Below are positions 7,224 through 16,296 of a stretch of 64,000 nt of DNA, one piece after another. Under the pieces are notes generated by a model. It did not search any database, was not told the origin of the DNA, and saw only the letters and a list, made by a program, of their open reading frames with translations. A program made the position numbers and the translations under genes. The stretch is taken from NCBI GenBank assembly GCA_900539595.1, contig UQCQ01000001.1, positions 186,001 to 250,000 of the forward strand, written 5' to 3'. The first letter of the stretch is position 1. Every line of letters begins with the position of its first letter. Source of the stretch: an uncultured Mollicutes bacterium. GTDB lineage: Bacteria > Bacillota_I > Bacilli_A > RFN20 > CAG-826.

Positions 7224-9633
7224 ATCTTTTCCATCTCTTTCTTAATGAATCTACACCGCCATCTAGATTTTCACTTACTATTTTTAAAATATCTAGATTT
7301 TTATCCTGATATTCTAGCGCACCACTTTCTATTTGAAGAACGCCATCTTTTGTATCGTGAAAATAAATCACATTATCAGCATCGAGGTTAACAACAAATT
7401 GGGGATTATGAGTGACTAAAATGATTTGTTTGTTTTTTGACATTTCTTTGAGGTCTTTTACAACGCTTGCTTTGATACTTGGCTGGGAAATGTCATCCTC
7501 CGGTTGATCAATAATGTAAATGGTATTTTCTTTGCTATGTGCCAAGATATCTATATATTTAGCCGAATTAAAGCCGGCCGAATAAGTTGCTGTTACATCC
7601 TCTCCTTTTTTGATTATGACTTGTTTTGACTTGAGGGCATTTTCTATTTCGGTATCAATTTTAGCCTTCAATATATCAACTGGATCTTCGGAGGTGGTTT
7701 CATCTTTATCTTTTATGGATGATAAAAATTGATCTTTTGTTAAGCTTTTAAGGTCAAAAATTTTATTTAAGTCTGCTCCTTGTTTCATTACATTAGCTAA
7801 TAACTCTTCGCAAAACGAACTATCATAGAAAGCTTTATTGGAAGCAAAGCGACTTACAAGTTTGACATCGCTTAATTCTGTGTATTTATAGTCTGGTGTG
7901 TATTTTTCAAAAGAAAATCTGAAGACTGTAATTTTTGATTTTTTTCTTAGAATGGTCGAGATTTTGTCGGCAAAATGTTCAGAGGTTGTTTCGAAGGTTG
8001 TCCATTTCGCATCTTTGCTATTTTGAATAGCGCTTTGCTCGGAAATTAAAGAATCAATCGAATCATTAATACAATTTCTAATTTTGTTATTCCATTCGAT
8101 AAGATTCGTTTTACTTGAATATTTCTTTATAAGAGACTCGATATTATTACGCGTTTCAGTCAAAAGTTTTTTATCGACAGGGTCTGTGATGAATTTAAGT
8201 GCTTCATCGATAGGGGTTAATGTTTTTTTGAGATTGGAGACAATTGATTCAAATGTGGAGCTTTCCTCAAAAGAAAAATCGGGTATTTTCTTTGGCTGTA
8301 AAGAAACTCCAGGAGAAGGTTCTATATTCAAATCGATTGTTTCATTGAAAAAATTAAGAATTTCTTGGTCTAAAGAAAATTTATCTGATAAAGCCCCATA
8401 AAATTTTTGAAAACTATTTTCGAGCTTCTCCTTCAAAACGGAAGAATCTGTTTCGGCTGGTTGGAATTTTTTGATGAGGGGATTGGAAAAGAATGTACCA
8501 GTTTCAAATGAATTTCGAATTTCACCTTGGAAGTCGAATTGAAAATTTAGGTTATTTTTAATTCTATCTATTTTTATGTCTTTGCTTTTTAGGTAATTGG
8601 CATATTCTTTCTTTTTCTTAGGTGTTGCTTTTCCGTCATTTGTCTTTCTATAGTTGGTTAACTCATGAAGAAACATCGATTTTCCTTTTGAGTTGTCACC
8701 TATTATCGCATTTATGCCTCGAGACAAAGGTATGCTGAATTTGTTTCCTTTAATACTATAGTCGAGCGATTCGAGAAAATTGTTCGAATTATAAAAGAAA
8801 GTATTATTGCGAAGTATCCGAGTGTCATCCGTCAAAGCCATGGCCAGCCCTCTAAATGTTGGCAAGCATTTGAGGAAGGTCGGAGACATTTCTCCTTCCC
8901 TAGCGTTGCATTTGTCATGATGTGGGTAGGCCTCCCATTGATGACAATCAGAGCCGGTGATAAAACGAACCTTTTCGTAGGTTTCATTTGCTCGTTTCTT
9001 AAAGAGGTAGTGAAAGACATGGGTGTTTTCGGTCTTGAATTCATAAGCTTCGAAGTACCCAAAATTTAAAAGCTCATTAAATTTATCCGTTCCTAAAGCT
9101 TTTGCATCAGGTGAGGATTGCTTCTCACTCCCTGGCGAGTTTTTTTGGTGCGCAATTAAGCAAACGTTCATTCCGCTTTTTTGAAGTATGTCTCGGAAGG
9201 TTTTTTCAGCAAACATTTGCAAATTATGGGAATTCTTGGATCCAACAGCATCATAATTTTGGGATTTCAACAACCTTTCCAAGTCTTTTACTTTTTCATC
9301 GTTTGAATCGTCAAATATTGCTATTACATGAACTTGTTTTGTTGTCACAATGCCTTCATCTTTTGTCTCTATTCCGACAGAGAACTCAACGCCGGGAAGG
9401 ATTTTCTTGAATTCTTTTCCTTCGTGTTCTTTCAAAGCATGGTAAAGGGAATAATCAAAGCAATCATGGTCAGTTATAGCAAACATATCTATCGAATTAT
9501 CTTTGAGCTTTGACAATAAGACTGGGATATTTTTAATCGTTCCGTCCTTTACAAGACTTCCGTCTTTTTTTGATGAAGCTGCTGAATGAATATGAAAATC
9601 GACTTTTTGGCCTTGCAGAACTATCTTATCCAT
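7201..9633 (-). CDS. PHP-domain/SMC-like ATPase fusion (TrlF-like), putative defence protein
   Basis: About 810 residues. The N-terminus carries a PHP-type phosphoesterase domain: DFHIHSAAS near residue 12, ITDHD near 55, and SDCHQWEAYPH near 229 provide the metal-binding His/Asp set. From about residue 300 an ABC/SMC-like ATPase follows, with Walker A GDNSKGKS near 312 and Walker B YIIDQPEDD near 720, then an H-loop-like LVTHNPQ. This layout resembles the PHP-ATPase proteins called TrlF-like, found in defence islands and linked to nucleic-acid cleavage. The name is tentative. I start at the ATG at 9633, which follows GGGGGA at a good distance; an ATG at 9648 lacks a Shine-Dalgarno. The gene is clearly more AT-rich than its neighbours. 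Confidence 0.8.
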   Translation of the reverse strand: MDKIVLQGQKVDFHIHSAASSKKDGSLVKDGTIKNIPVLLSKLKDNSIDMFAITDHDCFDYSLYHALKEHEGKEFKKILPGVEFSVGIETKDEGIVTTKQVHVIAIFDDSNDEKVKDLERLLKSQNYDAVGSKNSHNLQMFAEKTFRDILQKSGMNVCLIAHQKNSPGSEKQSSPDAKALGTDKFNELLNFGYFEAYEFKTENTHVFHYLFKKRANETYEKVRFITGSDCHQWEAYPHHDKCNAREGEMSPTFLKCLPTFRGLAMALTDDTRILRNNTFFYNSNNFLESLDYSIKGNKFSIPLSRGINAIIGDNSKGKSMFLHELTNYRKTNDGKATPKKKKEYANYLKSKDIKIDRIKNNLNFQFDFQGEIRNSFETGTFFSNPLIKKFQPAETDSSVLKEKLENSFQKFYGALSDKFSLDQEILNFFNETIDLNIEPSPGVSLQPKKIPDFSFEESSTFESIVSNLKKTLTPIDEALKFITDPVDKKLLTETRNNIESLIKKYSSKTNLIEWNNKIRNCINDSIDSLISEQSAIQNSKDAKWTTFETTSEHFADKISTILRKKSKITVFRFSFEKYTPDYKYTELSDVKLVSRFASNKAFYDSSFCEELLANVMKQGADLNKIFDLKSLTKDQFLSSIKDKDETTSEDPVDILKAKIDTEIENALKSKQVIIKKGEDVTATYSAGFNSAKYIDILAHSKENTIYIIDQPEDDISQPSIKASVVKDLKEMSKNKQIILVTHNPQFVVNLDADNVIYFHDTKDGVLQIESGALEYQDKNLDILKIVSENLDGGVDSLRKRWKRYEKTITD

Positions 9634-9809
9634 GATGGCGTCCCCCATTGAATGATTTAAAAAAGTCTTTTGGTTATGTTTACTATAAGTAGATTATATT
9701 ATGAATCGCATTTTATATGAAAAATCAAACGTCAGGAAGGGCGTCAGGTACTTGCTTGCCATTTGGAACAAATCGATTGTTTACGAAGTTTGAAATGGAT
9801 AAAGCAAGA

Positions 9810-11576
9810 TTAACCTTTAAGTTTAAACTTTTCTTTGAGGTATTTGTTTAAGTTTTTATCGCAGCAGTAAATATACGTTCCCTTCATTCCTCTAGTCAGA
9901 AGAACGAGATAGGAATTGATGATGTCCTCAATCGTTTTGTTGACATCCGTCCCTACTTTTCCATGCTTATCATAATAGGAACTTGGAACGAATTCGATGA
10001 TGCCTTTTTCTTTGTTGAAACGGATATCGTTTGAAAAGATGACGCCTGCATAATTCAGATCATATCCCTGGCAGGTGAAAACCGAGCCGATAAGCGATAC
10101 GGATTTCTTATCGGTTGCGAAGTTTTCGTTGATTCCATTCCAACTGTATTTCTTTCCGTCAATCATAAAATCATAGTCCTGGGTGGAATGGATTCCTTTC
10201 TTATCTCGCATGGATTTTGTGAATGGGAAACCATAGCCAGAGACGACTCGGCATAATCCGTCGTATTCCTTGTCTTTTTCCTTTATCGCATCCATCATTT
10301 CGGCACAGTCGTCGAATATCTTGAAATCGTATCCTGTAGAACGAAAGTCGGGTGCGTTTTCCTTTGTTTCGTTTCGCAGCAACTTCGACCAATAGGAGAT
10401 GTAGTCTTCTCCGGCAATGAGCCGGATCTGATGGTTAATCGGATACCAGTTGTTCTTTTTCTCATCCTTCATGGCAAGGAAATCCTTCTCTGGAACATCG
10501 GCACCGGAGGTGGACTGCTTTCGGTCATAGAAAAAGATTGCGACATGTTTCGCCTGCTTCTTGATCCAGTCGAGCTGAGTGGTGTTTACATAGTCAGTGA
10601 AACCAAGACGATTATCGGCTTGCTTGAACGAGAGATGGCTTGTGGATTTTCCGTATGTGGCGAGGTGGTGAGCTTCGTCTACTAAGACGATGTCGTAGCC
10701 TTCTTTTCTCTTCGTCAGGTCGACAGGGCTGACGACATCCACGTTTTTCAAGGATGGTATATTCTTGAACACGGACTTCACCGTGTTTCTGAACTCCGTC
10801 ATCGGAGCAACGAAGGCGATGCTCGGCTTTGGAAGATTTGCTAGCTCCCGGTTCATCTGCATGTAGCTGATTGTGCTCTCAAGATCCTCGTAGCTATCGA
10901 TGTCGGTATAGTCGATTTTCTGGGTGCAGACGTCTGCGATGTATTTGATGAGGGAGACGGCGAGAATCGATTTCCCGGTCCCCGCTCCTCCTTCTACGAC
11001 GATGTTTCTCTTCTGCCCAGTTTTCAATGCGTCGGTTATATCAGCAAGGAGTTTTGCTTCAAGGTCATATTGCTCATCTGTAAGCTGTTTGAATGGTGAG
11101 TATTTGAAAATCTTGGAGTTCTCTACTTGTAGGATGGTTTTGTCTGCTAAGCCCTTGTCTCTCAATTGTTTCCAGATTCTCTTGAACAGCTCTTTGTATA
11201 AGGCACGCTGATAGTAGTTGTGGAACTTGGACTGCCCATTGTTCAGGTTTTGGAGCTCATACTTTCCATCTGCGTGCATGTGCTCGATGAGCATGTTCTC
11301 GATATCCAGAATGGCGGATTTGTTGAACATGTCGTTGAAGAGGACGTATTCGTTTATCATTGGCTTTCTTACGGAATTTTCCAGATGCTGAAGCATACGA
11401 TTATATGCGCTTGAGGTTTCACCAACGTAGGCAACAGGCTTCTGCCCGTCTTTTCCATCTAAAATATAGACGACAGGCCAGTCGACTCCTTTGTTTGTGC
11501 TCAAAAGAGCCTTTGCGCCGTCTTCGTTGAAGCTGTATGTTCCGATGGTTGTCGTAGGAAGTGCTGTGTGTTCCAT
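9810..11576 (-). CDS. GIY-YIG nuclease / DUF2075 helicase fusion
   Basis: A protein of 588 residues. The N-terminus has a GIY-YIG-like nuclease core (VVYILDG...AYVGETSSAYNRMLQHL, about residues 35-65). It is joined to a DUF2075-type superfamily 1 ATPase with Walker A GGAGTGKS (196-203), Walker B DIVLVDEAHHL (about residue 300) and a C-terminal segment ending LLTRGMKGTYIYC, typical of UvrD/Schlafen-like helicases. Such fusions are common singletons in defence islands, and a role in cutting or unwinding foreign DNA is inferred. It is transcribed divergently from the DUF4177-like gene and helicase operon. No partner gene is coupled to it. Confidence 0.82.
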   Translation of the reverse strand: MEHTALPTTTIGTYSFNEDGAKALLSTNKGVDWPVVYILDGKDGQKPVAYVGETSSAYNRMLQHLENSVRKPMINEYVLFNDMFNKSAILDIENMLIEHMHADGKYELQNLNNGQSKFHNYYQRALYKELFKRIWKQLRDKGLADKTILQVENSKIFKYSPFKQLTDEQYDLEAKLLADITDALKTGQKRNIVVEGGAGTGKSILAVSLIKYIADVCTQKIDYTDIDSYEDLESTISYMQMNRELANLPKPSIAFVAPMTEFRNTVKSVFKNIPSLKNVDVVSPVDLTKRKEGYDIVLVDEAHHLATYGKSTSHLSFKQADNRLGFTDYVNTTQLDWIKKQAKHVAIFFYDRKQSTSGADVPEKDFLAMKDEKKNNWYPINHQIRLIAGEDYISYWSKLLRNETKENAPDFRSTGYDFKIFDDCAEMMDAIKEKDKEYDGLCRVVSGYGFPFTKSMRDKKGIHSTQDYDFMIDGKKYSWNGINENFATDKKSVSLIGSVFTCQGYDLNYAGVIFSNDIRFNKEKGIIEFVPSSYYDKHGKVGTDVNKTIEDIINSYLVLLTRGMKGTYIYCCDKNLNKYLKEKFKLKG

Positions 11577-11754
11577 GTTTTGCGTTTTTTCTTTGGAAAA
11601 GCTTTAGATCCCCAAAGGTCAATTGCGGTATTCGAATGTGATTTCAAAGACGCTTATATGATATCACAAATGTTTTCAGAACTTTTTGGAAAGGATAAAC
11701 TCGTAGGAGAATTGTGAAAAACGATGAAAATGGATGAAAATAGCCTGTCAAGTC

Positions 11755-11783
11755 CTGAAATTCACTATTTTCGAAGCTATAAT
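11755..11783 (+). promoter_or_regulatory. Sigma-A-type promoter for the DUF4177-like gene
   Basis: CTGAAA and TATAAT are separated by 17 bp. The predicted start near 11790 gives a leader of about 90 nt before the ATG at 11881. In the rest of the 300-bp gap between the divergent genes I see only short GATGAAAAT repeats around 11722-11741. Confidence 0.6.
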
Positions 11784-11880
11784 ATAAGTAGATTAAAGGG
11801 CTTTGCCCCATTTGCTTACGATCATGGAGTACGTAAGGAAACAAGACTCCTTAACAAAAGAAAGAAGGAGGTTTTTCTTT

Positions 11881-12033
11881 ATGAACTATGAGTACACAGT
11901 CCTATCCGAGAACAATTATGGAGTGATGCAACAGGAACTCAACAGCTGCGGAAGATATGGGTGGAAACTTGTCAATGTCGTCTGGGACAACGACAATGCC
12001 TGTTCGGTTGCTGTGATGATGTGGGGGAAATAA
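11881..12033 (+). CDS. DUF4177-like small protein (50 aa)
   Basis: An ATG at 11881 follows a near-consensus Shine-Dalgarno (GAAGGAGG) at about 8 nt. In-frame codons further upstream lack a ribosome site, so this start is preferred. The peptide has the DUF4177 pattern: an N-terminal YEYTVLSE strand, a short helix, then GWKLVNVVW. Members are small alpha-beta proteins of unknown function, often found beside mobile or defence genes. It has its own promoter upstream and a terminator-like hairpin downstream, so it is probably expressed separately from the helicase operon. Confidence 0.75.
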   Translation: MNYEYTVLSENNYGVMQQELNSCGRYGWKLVNVVWDNDNACSVAVMMWGK

Positions 12034-12067
12034 TCTTTTCCAGCTCTTTTATGTTTCATCTTGTGCA

Positions 12068-12097
12068 CTAGGACTGTCTAGAAACCTAGCCTTTTTT
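12068..12097 (+). terminator. Probable rho-independent terminator after the DUF4177-like gene
   Basis: A CTAGG/CCTAG hairpin with an internal TCTAGA is followed by CCTTTTTT. The stem is short (5 bp), so some read-through into the helicase operon is possible. Confidence 0.5.
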
Positions 12098-12112
12098 CGT
12101 TTGGTTATAATG

Positions 12113-12141
12113 TTGCATATTCCTGCCGACAATGTTATATT
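12113..12141 (+). promoter_or_regulatory. Promoter of the helicase-DUF4391-mod-res operon
   Basis: TTGCAT and TATATT are 17 bp apart. Transcription would begin near 12148, leaving an unusually long leader of about 155 nt before the helicase ATG at 12305. The helicase ATG is preceded by AGGGGGAGG at short distance. The leader contains an open frame without a clear start, discussed in the findings. Confidence 0.6.
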
Positions 12142-12304
12142 GTTTATATGGAATTTTAGGATGATATTGGTTTGGCGAAGTTGCTTTTCCGTGCCATATG
12201 CACTCCTGGTTCCTGGGTCGAGCCGTTCAATCAGGGACTTATTGATGACGCTCCTTTAGCAAAGACATGCCTTCCATCGTTTGATGGGAGAATAGGGGGA
12301 GGAA

Positions 12305-15300
12305 ATGGCAGAGTACATAGACAACAAGACCAAGCTTCTTGGTGACGATTTGAAGAAGGAACTTAGCGAATCATCCCAAGTGGAAATCATCGCCTCGGTC
12401 TTTACTATTTACGCTTTTGAATCCCTGAAAGAAGAACTCGAAAAAGTCTCGGAACTCCGTTTTATCTTTTCTTCGCCTGCCTTTGCCCAGAAGATGCTAA
12501 ATGGTGTAGACAAGAAACCCAAGGAATTCATGATATCCGAGGCGTTCTCCAAGACGTCCCTTTATGGGACTTCTTTTGAGTTGAAGCTTAAGAATCAGCT
12601 TACCCAGAAGGCGGTTGCCAGAGAATGCGCAGACTGGATTCGAAAGAAAGTGCGCTTCAAGGCAAACGTGTCCGGTCAGGACGCCAACAGCTTCATCGCT
12701 GTGAACAAACCTTATGATCCTAGCTCTACCATTGCGTATAGCCCTATCGCCTCTGGCTTTTCTAGTGACTCCCTTGGCTATTCGAAGACAAAGCAGCTTT
12801 TCAGCATCACCGTGAAGATAGGGGCCAACGAAGGCGCGTTGTCCTTTTCTAAGAATTTCGAGGATTTCTGGAATGATTCTGAGAAAACACAGGATGTCAC
12901 CGATGCCGTTATCGATTATATCGGAACAGCCTATAAGGACAATTCGCCGGAATTCCTCTATTACGTCACTTTATACAATATCTTCAAGGATTTCCTTGAT
13001 GATATCCTTTCAGAAGACAATATGCCCAATGACGCCACAGGTTATAAGGATTCCCTTATTTGGAAGAAGCTTTACTCCTTCCAAAAAGACGGGGCCATTG
13101 GCGTCATCAACAAGCTTGAAAAATACAACGGATGCATCCTTGCCGATTCTGTCGGTTTAGGTAAGACATTCACCGCGTTGGCGGTCATGAAATACTACTC
13201 TTCCCGGAACAAGAACATCCTCGTCCTTGCCCCAAAGAGACTCTCCAACAATTGGAACCAATACAAAGACAATCTGAAGACGAACCTTTTCTGGAATGAT
13301 CATATCCGCTATGACGTTCTCTACCATACAGATTTGGGAAGATCCAAGGGTTATTCCAATGGCCATGATTTATCTATATTCAACTGGGAGAACTATGATC
13401 TTCTTATTATCGATGAATCCCACAACTTCAGGAATGCCCAACATTTCCGCGGAAGAGAGACGAGATATGAATTCCTGATGAATCATGTCATCAAGCCAGG
13501 CGTGAAGACCAAGGTTCTCATGCTTTCGGCAACTCCGGTAAACAACCGCTTTACAGATCTTAGAAACCAGTTGGCCCTTGCCTACGGAGACAATCAGGAA
13601 GAGTTCAACGAAAAACTGGATACCAAGAAAAACGTGGACGTCATCCTCAGAAACGCCCAGCAGACTTATAACGAATGGTGCAAGCTTCCGAAAGCGGAAC
13701 GCCATACCAAAGATCTTATGAACAGTTTGGATATGGATTTCTCGGTGCTTCTGGACAACGTCACTATCGCAAGATCGAGAAAGCACATCACGAAATACTA
13801 TGATATGAGTGAAATCGGCCATTTTCCAAAGAGAAAGAAACCTATCTCACTTTATACGGATATTGCCAAGGACGAAGACAGAATCGCCTATGATGATTTG
13901 TTCAAGACGCTGAAACAATTAAGACAGGCAGTCTACGCCCCGATGAATTACATCCAGCCGAGCAAACTGGTAAAATACGAGAACATGTACGACACTACCG
14001 GAGTTGCCGGCAATCGCCCTGATCTCAAGCAGATCAACCGTGAGCTCGCCCTTCAGAACCTGATGACCGTGTCCCTCCTCAAACGACTTGAATCCTCCGT
14101 GGATGCGTTCCGAATCACCTTAAGCCATGTGAAGAATGTCAACAAGAACACTCTTTCGGCTATCGAAAATTTTGAGAGACTCCATATTTCAAGTCTCAAA
14201 GGCGAATTCGCCAACATCAATCCTGACGATTTCGACGAAGAGGATATGGATAACGACGAGAAGTGGGGGACCACAGGCAAGATCACCATCGACTTCGCCG
14301 ATATGGACCTGCTTTCCTTCAAGAACGACATCACACGCGATATCGAAATCCTTTCCGGTTTATTGGAACTCATGGAATGGATCACTCCTTCCAAGGATTT
14401 GAAACTGAACAAGCTTGTCTCCATCATCGAGGACAAGATTTCGAATCCAATCAATCCTGGTAACCGGAAAGTGCTTATCTTTTCCGCATTCGCCGATACG
14501 GCAAACTACCTTTATGAAAACCTGTCAGTCCATTTCAAGGAAAAGTATGGAATGAATAGTGCGGTCGTTACCGGAAGCAAAACGAACAAGTCTACTATTG
14601 CTTCTCTTCATGACACCGAGGAAATCCTCACCTTGTTCTCTCCGCTTTCCAAGGAAAAAAGGGTCAAGATGCCGAATGATAATCGTAACATCGATATTCT
14701 TATTGCTACGGACTGTCTTTCCGAAGGACAGAACCTGCAGGATTGTGATGAGTGCATCAATTACGATATCCATTGGAATCCAGTGAGAATCGTCCAGAGA
14801 TTCGGCCGTATCGACCGAATCGGCTCCAAGAACGACTATATCCAGCTCGTCAATTTCTGGCCGAATATGTCTTTGGATGAATACATCAACCTGACCAACC
14901 GTGTCGAAAATCGTATGTCCATCGTCGATGCCACGGCAACCGGGGATGACAACATCATCTCCGAAGAGAATGTAGAGCTTGATTACCGCAAGGAGCAGCT
15001 CAAGAAACTCCAGAACGGCGAACTCCAGGATCTGGAGGATATCGACGGCTCCATTACGATTACGGATCTTGGATTGAATGACTTTAGAATGGACCTCGCT
15101 AACTATATCCGTGAGAAAGGTTATCCTGATGGTGTTCCCTATGGCTTATATGCCGTCACAAAGGAAGACAAGGAAAAAGGAATCGTTCCTGGTGTGATCT
15201 TTGCCTTGAAGAATACCAATGACAAGGTATCCATCCACACGAAGAACAGACTCCATCCTTATTATCTTGTTTATCTCGATATGGATGGAAACGTTGTCTA

Positions 15301-15586
15301 TGACTATACCCAGGTGAAGAAAATACTCGATGTGATGCGGACAATATCCAAGCATCATCCGGAACCGGACCGCTCCCTCTGTTCTTCTTTTAACAAGGAA
15401 ACGAAGGATGGAACCAAAATGGAGAAGTATTCGGATCTCCTCGAGGCGTCTGTCGCCTCGATCATCGACGTGAAGAAACAGGATGATTTCGCTTCCCTGC
15501 TATCCGATGGAAGCGATGTTCTTTATGACGGAGGCATAAAGGGGTTAGATGACTTCCAGCTCGTCAGCTTCTTTGTGATCAGATAA
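12305..15586 (+). CDS. SNF2/DEAD-type helicase with degenerate PLD-like N-terminus
   Basis: A protein of 1093 residues and the first gene of the operon. Residues about 20-160 resemble the phospholipase-D-like domain that precedes many phage-defence helicases, but I see no HxK motif, so nuclease activity there is doubtful. The superfamily 2 helicase core has Walker A DSVGLGKT (281-288), LLIIDESHNF (366-375), MLSATPVNNR (about residue 415), and a C-terminal lobe with TDCLSEGQNLQ and VQRFGRIDRIGS (motifs V and VI). The protein would translocate on or remodel DNA. It is followed after 2 bp by the DUF4391 gene and then mod and res, an arrangement seen in several bacterial type III-like restriction loci. 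Confidence 0.88.
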   Translation: MAEYIDNKTKLLGDDLKKELSESSQVEIIASVFTIYAFESLKEELEKVSELRFIFSSPAFAQKMLNGVDKKPKEFMISEAFSKTSLYGTSFELKLKNQLTQKAVARECADWIRKKVRFKANVSGQDANSFIAVNKPYDPSSTIAYSPIASGFSSDSLGYSKTKQLFSITVKIGANEGALSFSKNFEDFWNDSEKTQDVTDAVIDYIGTAYKDNSPEFLYYVTLYNIFKDFLDDILSEDNMPNDATGYKDSLIWKKLYSFQKDGAIGVINKLEKYNGCILADSVGLGKTFTALAVMKYYSSRNKNILVLAPKRLSNNWNQYKDNLKTNLFWNDHIRYDVLYHTDLGRSKGYSNGHDLSIFNWENYDLLIIDESHNFRNAQHFRGRETRYEFLMNHVIKPGVKTKVLMLSATPVNNRFTDLRNQLALAYGDNQEEFNEKLDTKKNVDVILRNAQQTYNEWCKLPKAERHTKDLMNSLDMDFSVLLDNVTIARSRKHITKYYDMSEIGHFPKRKKPISLYTDIAKDEDRIAYDDLFKTLKQLRQAVYAPMNYIQPSKLVKYENMYDTTGVAGNRPDLKQINRELALQNLMTVSLLKRLESSVDAFRITLSHVKNVNKNTLSAIENFERLHISSLKGEFANINPDDFDEEDMDNDEKWGTTGKITIDFADMDLLSFKNDITRDIEILSGLLELMEWITPSKDLKLNKLVSIIEDKISNPINPGNRKVLIFSAFADTANYLYENLSVHFKEKYGMNSAVVTGSKTNKSTIASLHDTEEILTLFSPLSKEKRVKMPNDNRNIDILIATDCLSEGQNLQDCDECINYDIHWNPVRIVQRFGRIDRIGSKNDYIQLVNFWPNMSLDEYINLTNRVENRMSIVDATATGDDNIISEENVELDYRKEQLKKLQNGELQDLEDIDGSITITDLGLNDFRMDLANYIREKGYPDGVPYGLYAVTKEDKEKGIVPGVIFALKNTNDKVSIHTKNRLHPYYLVYLDMDGNVVYDYTQVKKILDVMRTISKHHPEPDRSLCSSFNKETKDGTKMEKYSDLLEASVASIIDVKKQDDFASLLSDGSDVLYDGGIKGLDDFQLVSFFVIR

Positions 15587-15588
15587 CC

Positions 15589-16296
15589 ATGTTCATATTA
15601 CCGAGTAAAGCGTATGTTCATCGCGAATACCCGCTTAAGGATGTCTATAAGGCGATTGGGGCAGACAAGAAGCTGATAGAGGCTTCCAAGAACATCAAGA
15701 AGATCTACATCGAATACGTCTTCAACCAGAAGAACACTAACCTTCAGGTGAAGTCGGTCAAGGAAATCCATTTCTATAAGATAGAGCTGACAGACTTCCA
15801 CGTGCCGGAGGACTTCATCCTGGCACTGGACAAGAAGGATAAGTTCCAGGTGGTGTTCATTATCACGTGTGAGGACTTGGAGAAGGATATGACCGCTCCC
15901 AAGAGAATCAATGGGGAGGAGGTTACAAAAGCCAAATACATCCAGTCCGAATGGATGAAGATAGGGGATGATGTCAAGATACCTCCTGCCGATACTTTGG
16001 ATGAACTATACTGCTTCCTCTATGGAGCCTTCAACGAATATAAGCCCTTCAAAGGTGAACTGCTTGAGAATTATATTAAAAGATGTAATGAACTGAGGAA
16101 ACTCGATTATCAGATCAGTAAGACCACGATGGCAATCCAGAATGAAAGACAGTCGAAGAAGAGAATCGAATACAATCACAATCTGAACGAATACAAAGAA
16201 AGAAAATCCTATCTATTAAACCAAAGGAGAATGGAAAATGCAGAAATTATCAGCGCAATCGAAGGATTTGTCTCAGGAGAACATAAAGAAGGTTGA
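15589..16296 (+). CDS. DUF4391 domain protein
   Basis: A protein of 235 residues. The N-terminal half has the DUF4391 pattern of short strands (KKIYIEYVFNQKNTNL, VKEIHFYKIELTDF, KFQVVFIITC). The C-terminal 80 residues are a charged helix with a coiled-coil look (TMAIQNERQSKKRIEYNHNLNE). DUF4391 proteins have no established activity but recur between an SNF2-type helicase and a type III Mod gene. The gene begins just after the helicase stop and overlaps mod by 59 bp, so it is translationally coupled on both sides. It is probably a structural adaptor joining helicase and methyltransferase, which is inference. Confidence 0.8.
   Translation: MFILPSKAYVHREYPLKDVYKAIGADKKLIEASKNIKKIYIEYVFNQKNTNLQVKSVKEIHFYKIELTDFHVPEDFILALDKKDKFQVVFIITCEDLEKDMTAPKRINGEEVTKAKYIQSEWMKIGDDVKIPPADTLDELYCFLYGAFNEYKPFKGELLENYIKRCNELRKLDYQISKTTMAIQNERQSKKRIEYNHNLNEYKERKSYLLNQRRMENAEIISAIEGFVSGEHKEG

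Noticed and set aside
13370..13822. 150-codon minus-strand frame inside the helicase gene
   Set aside because: Opposite the DESH/SATP helicase motifs, with no features of its own.
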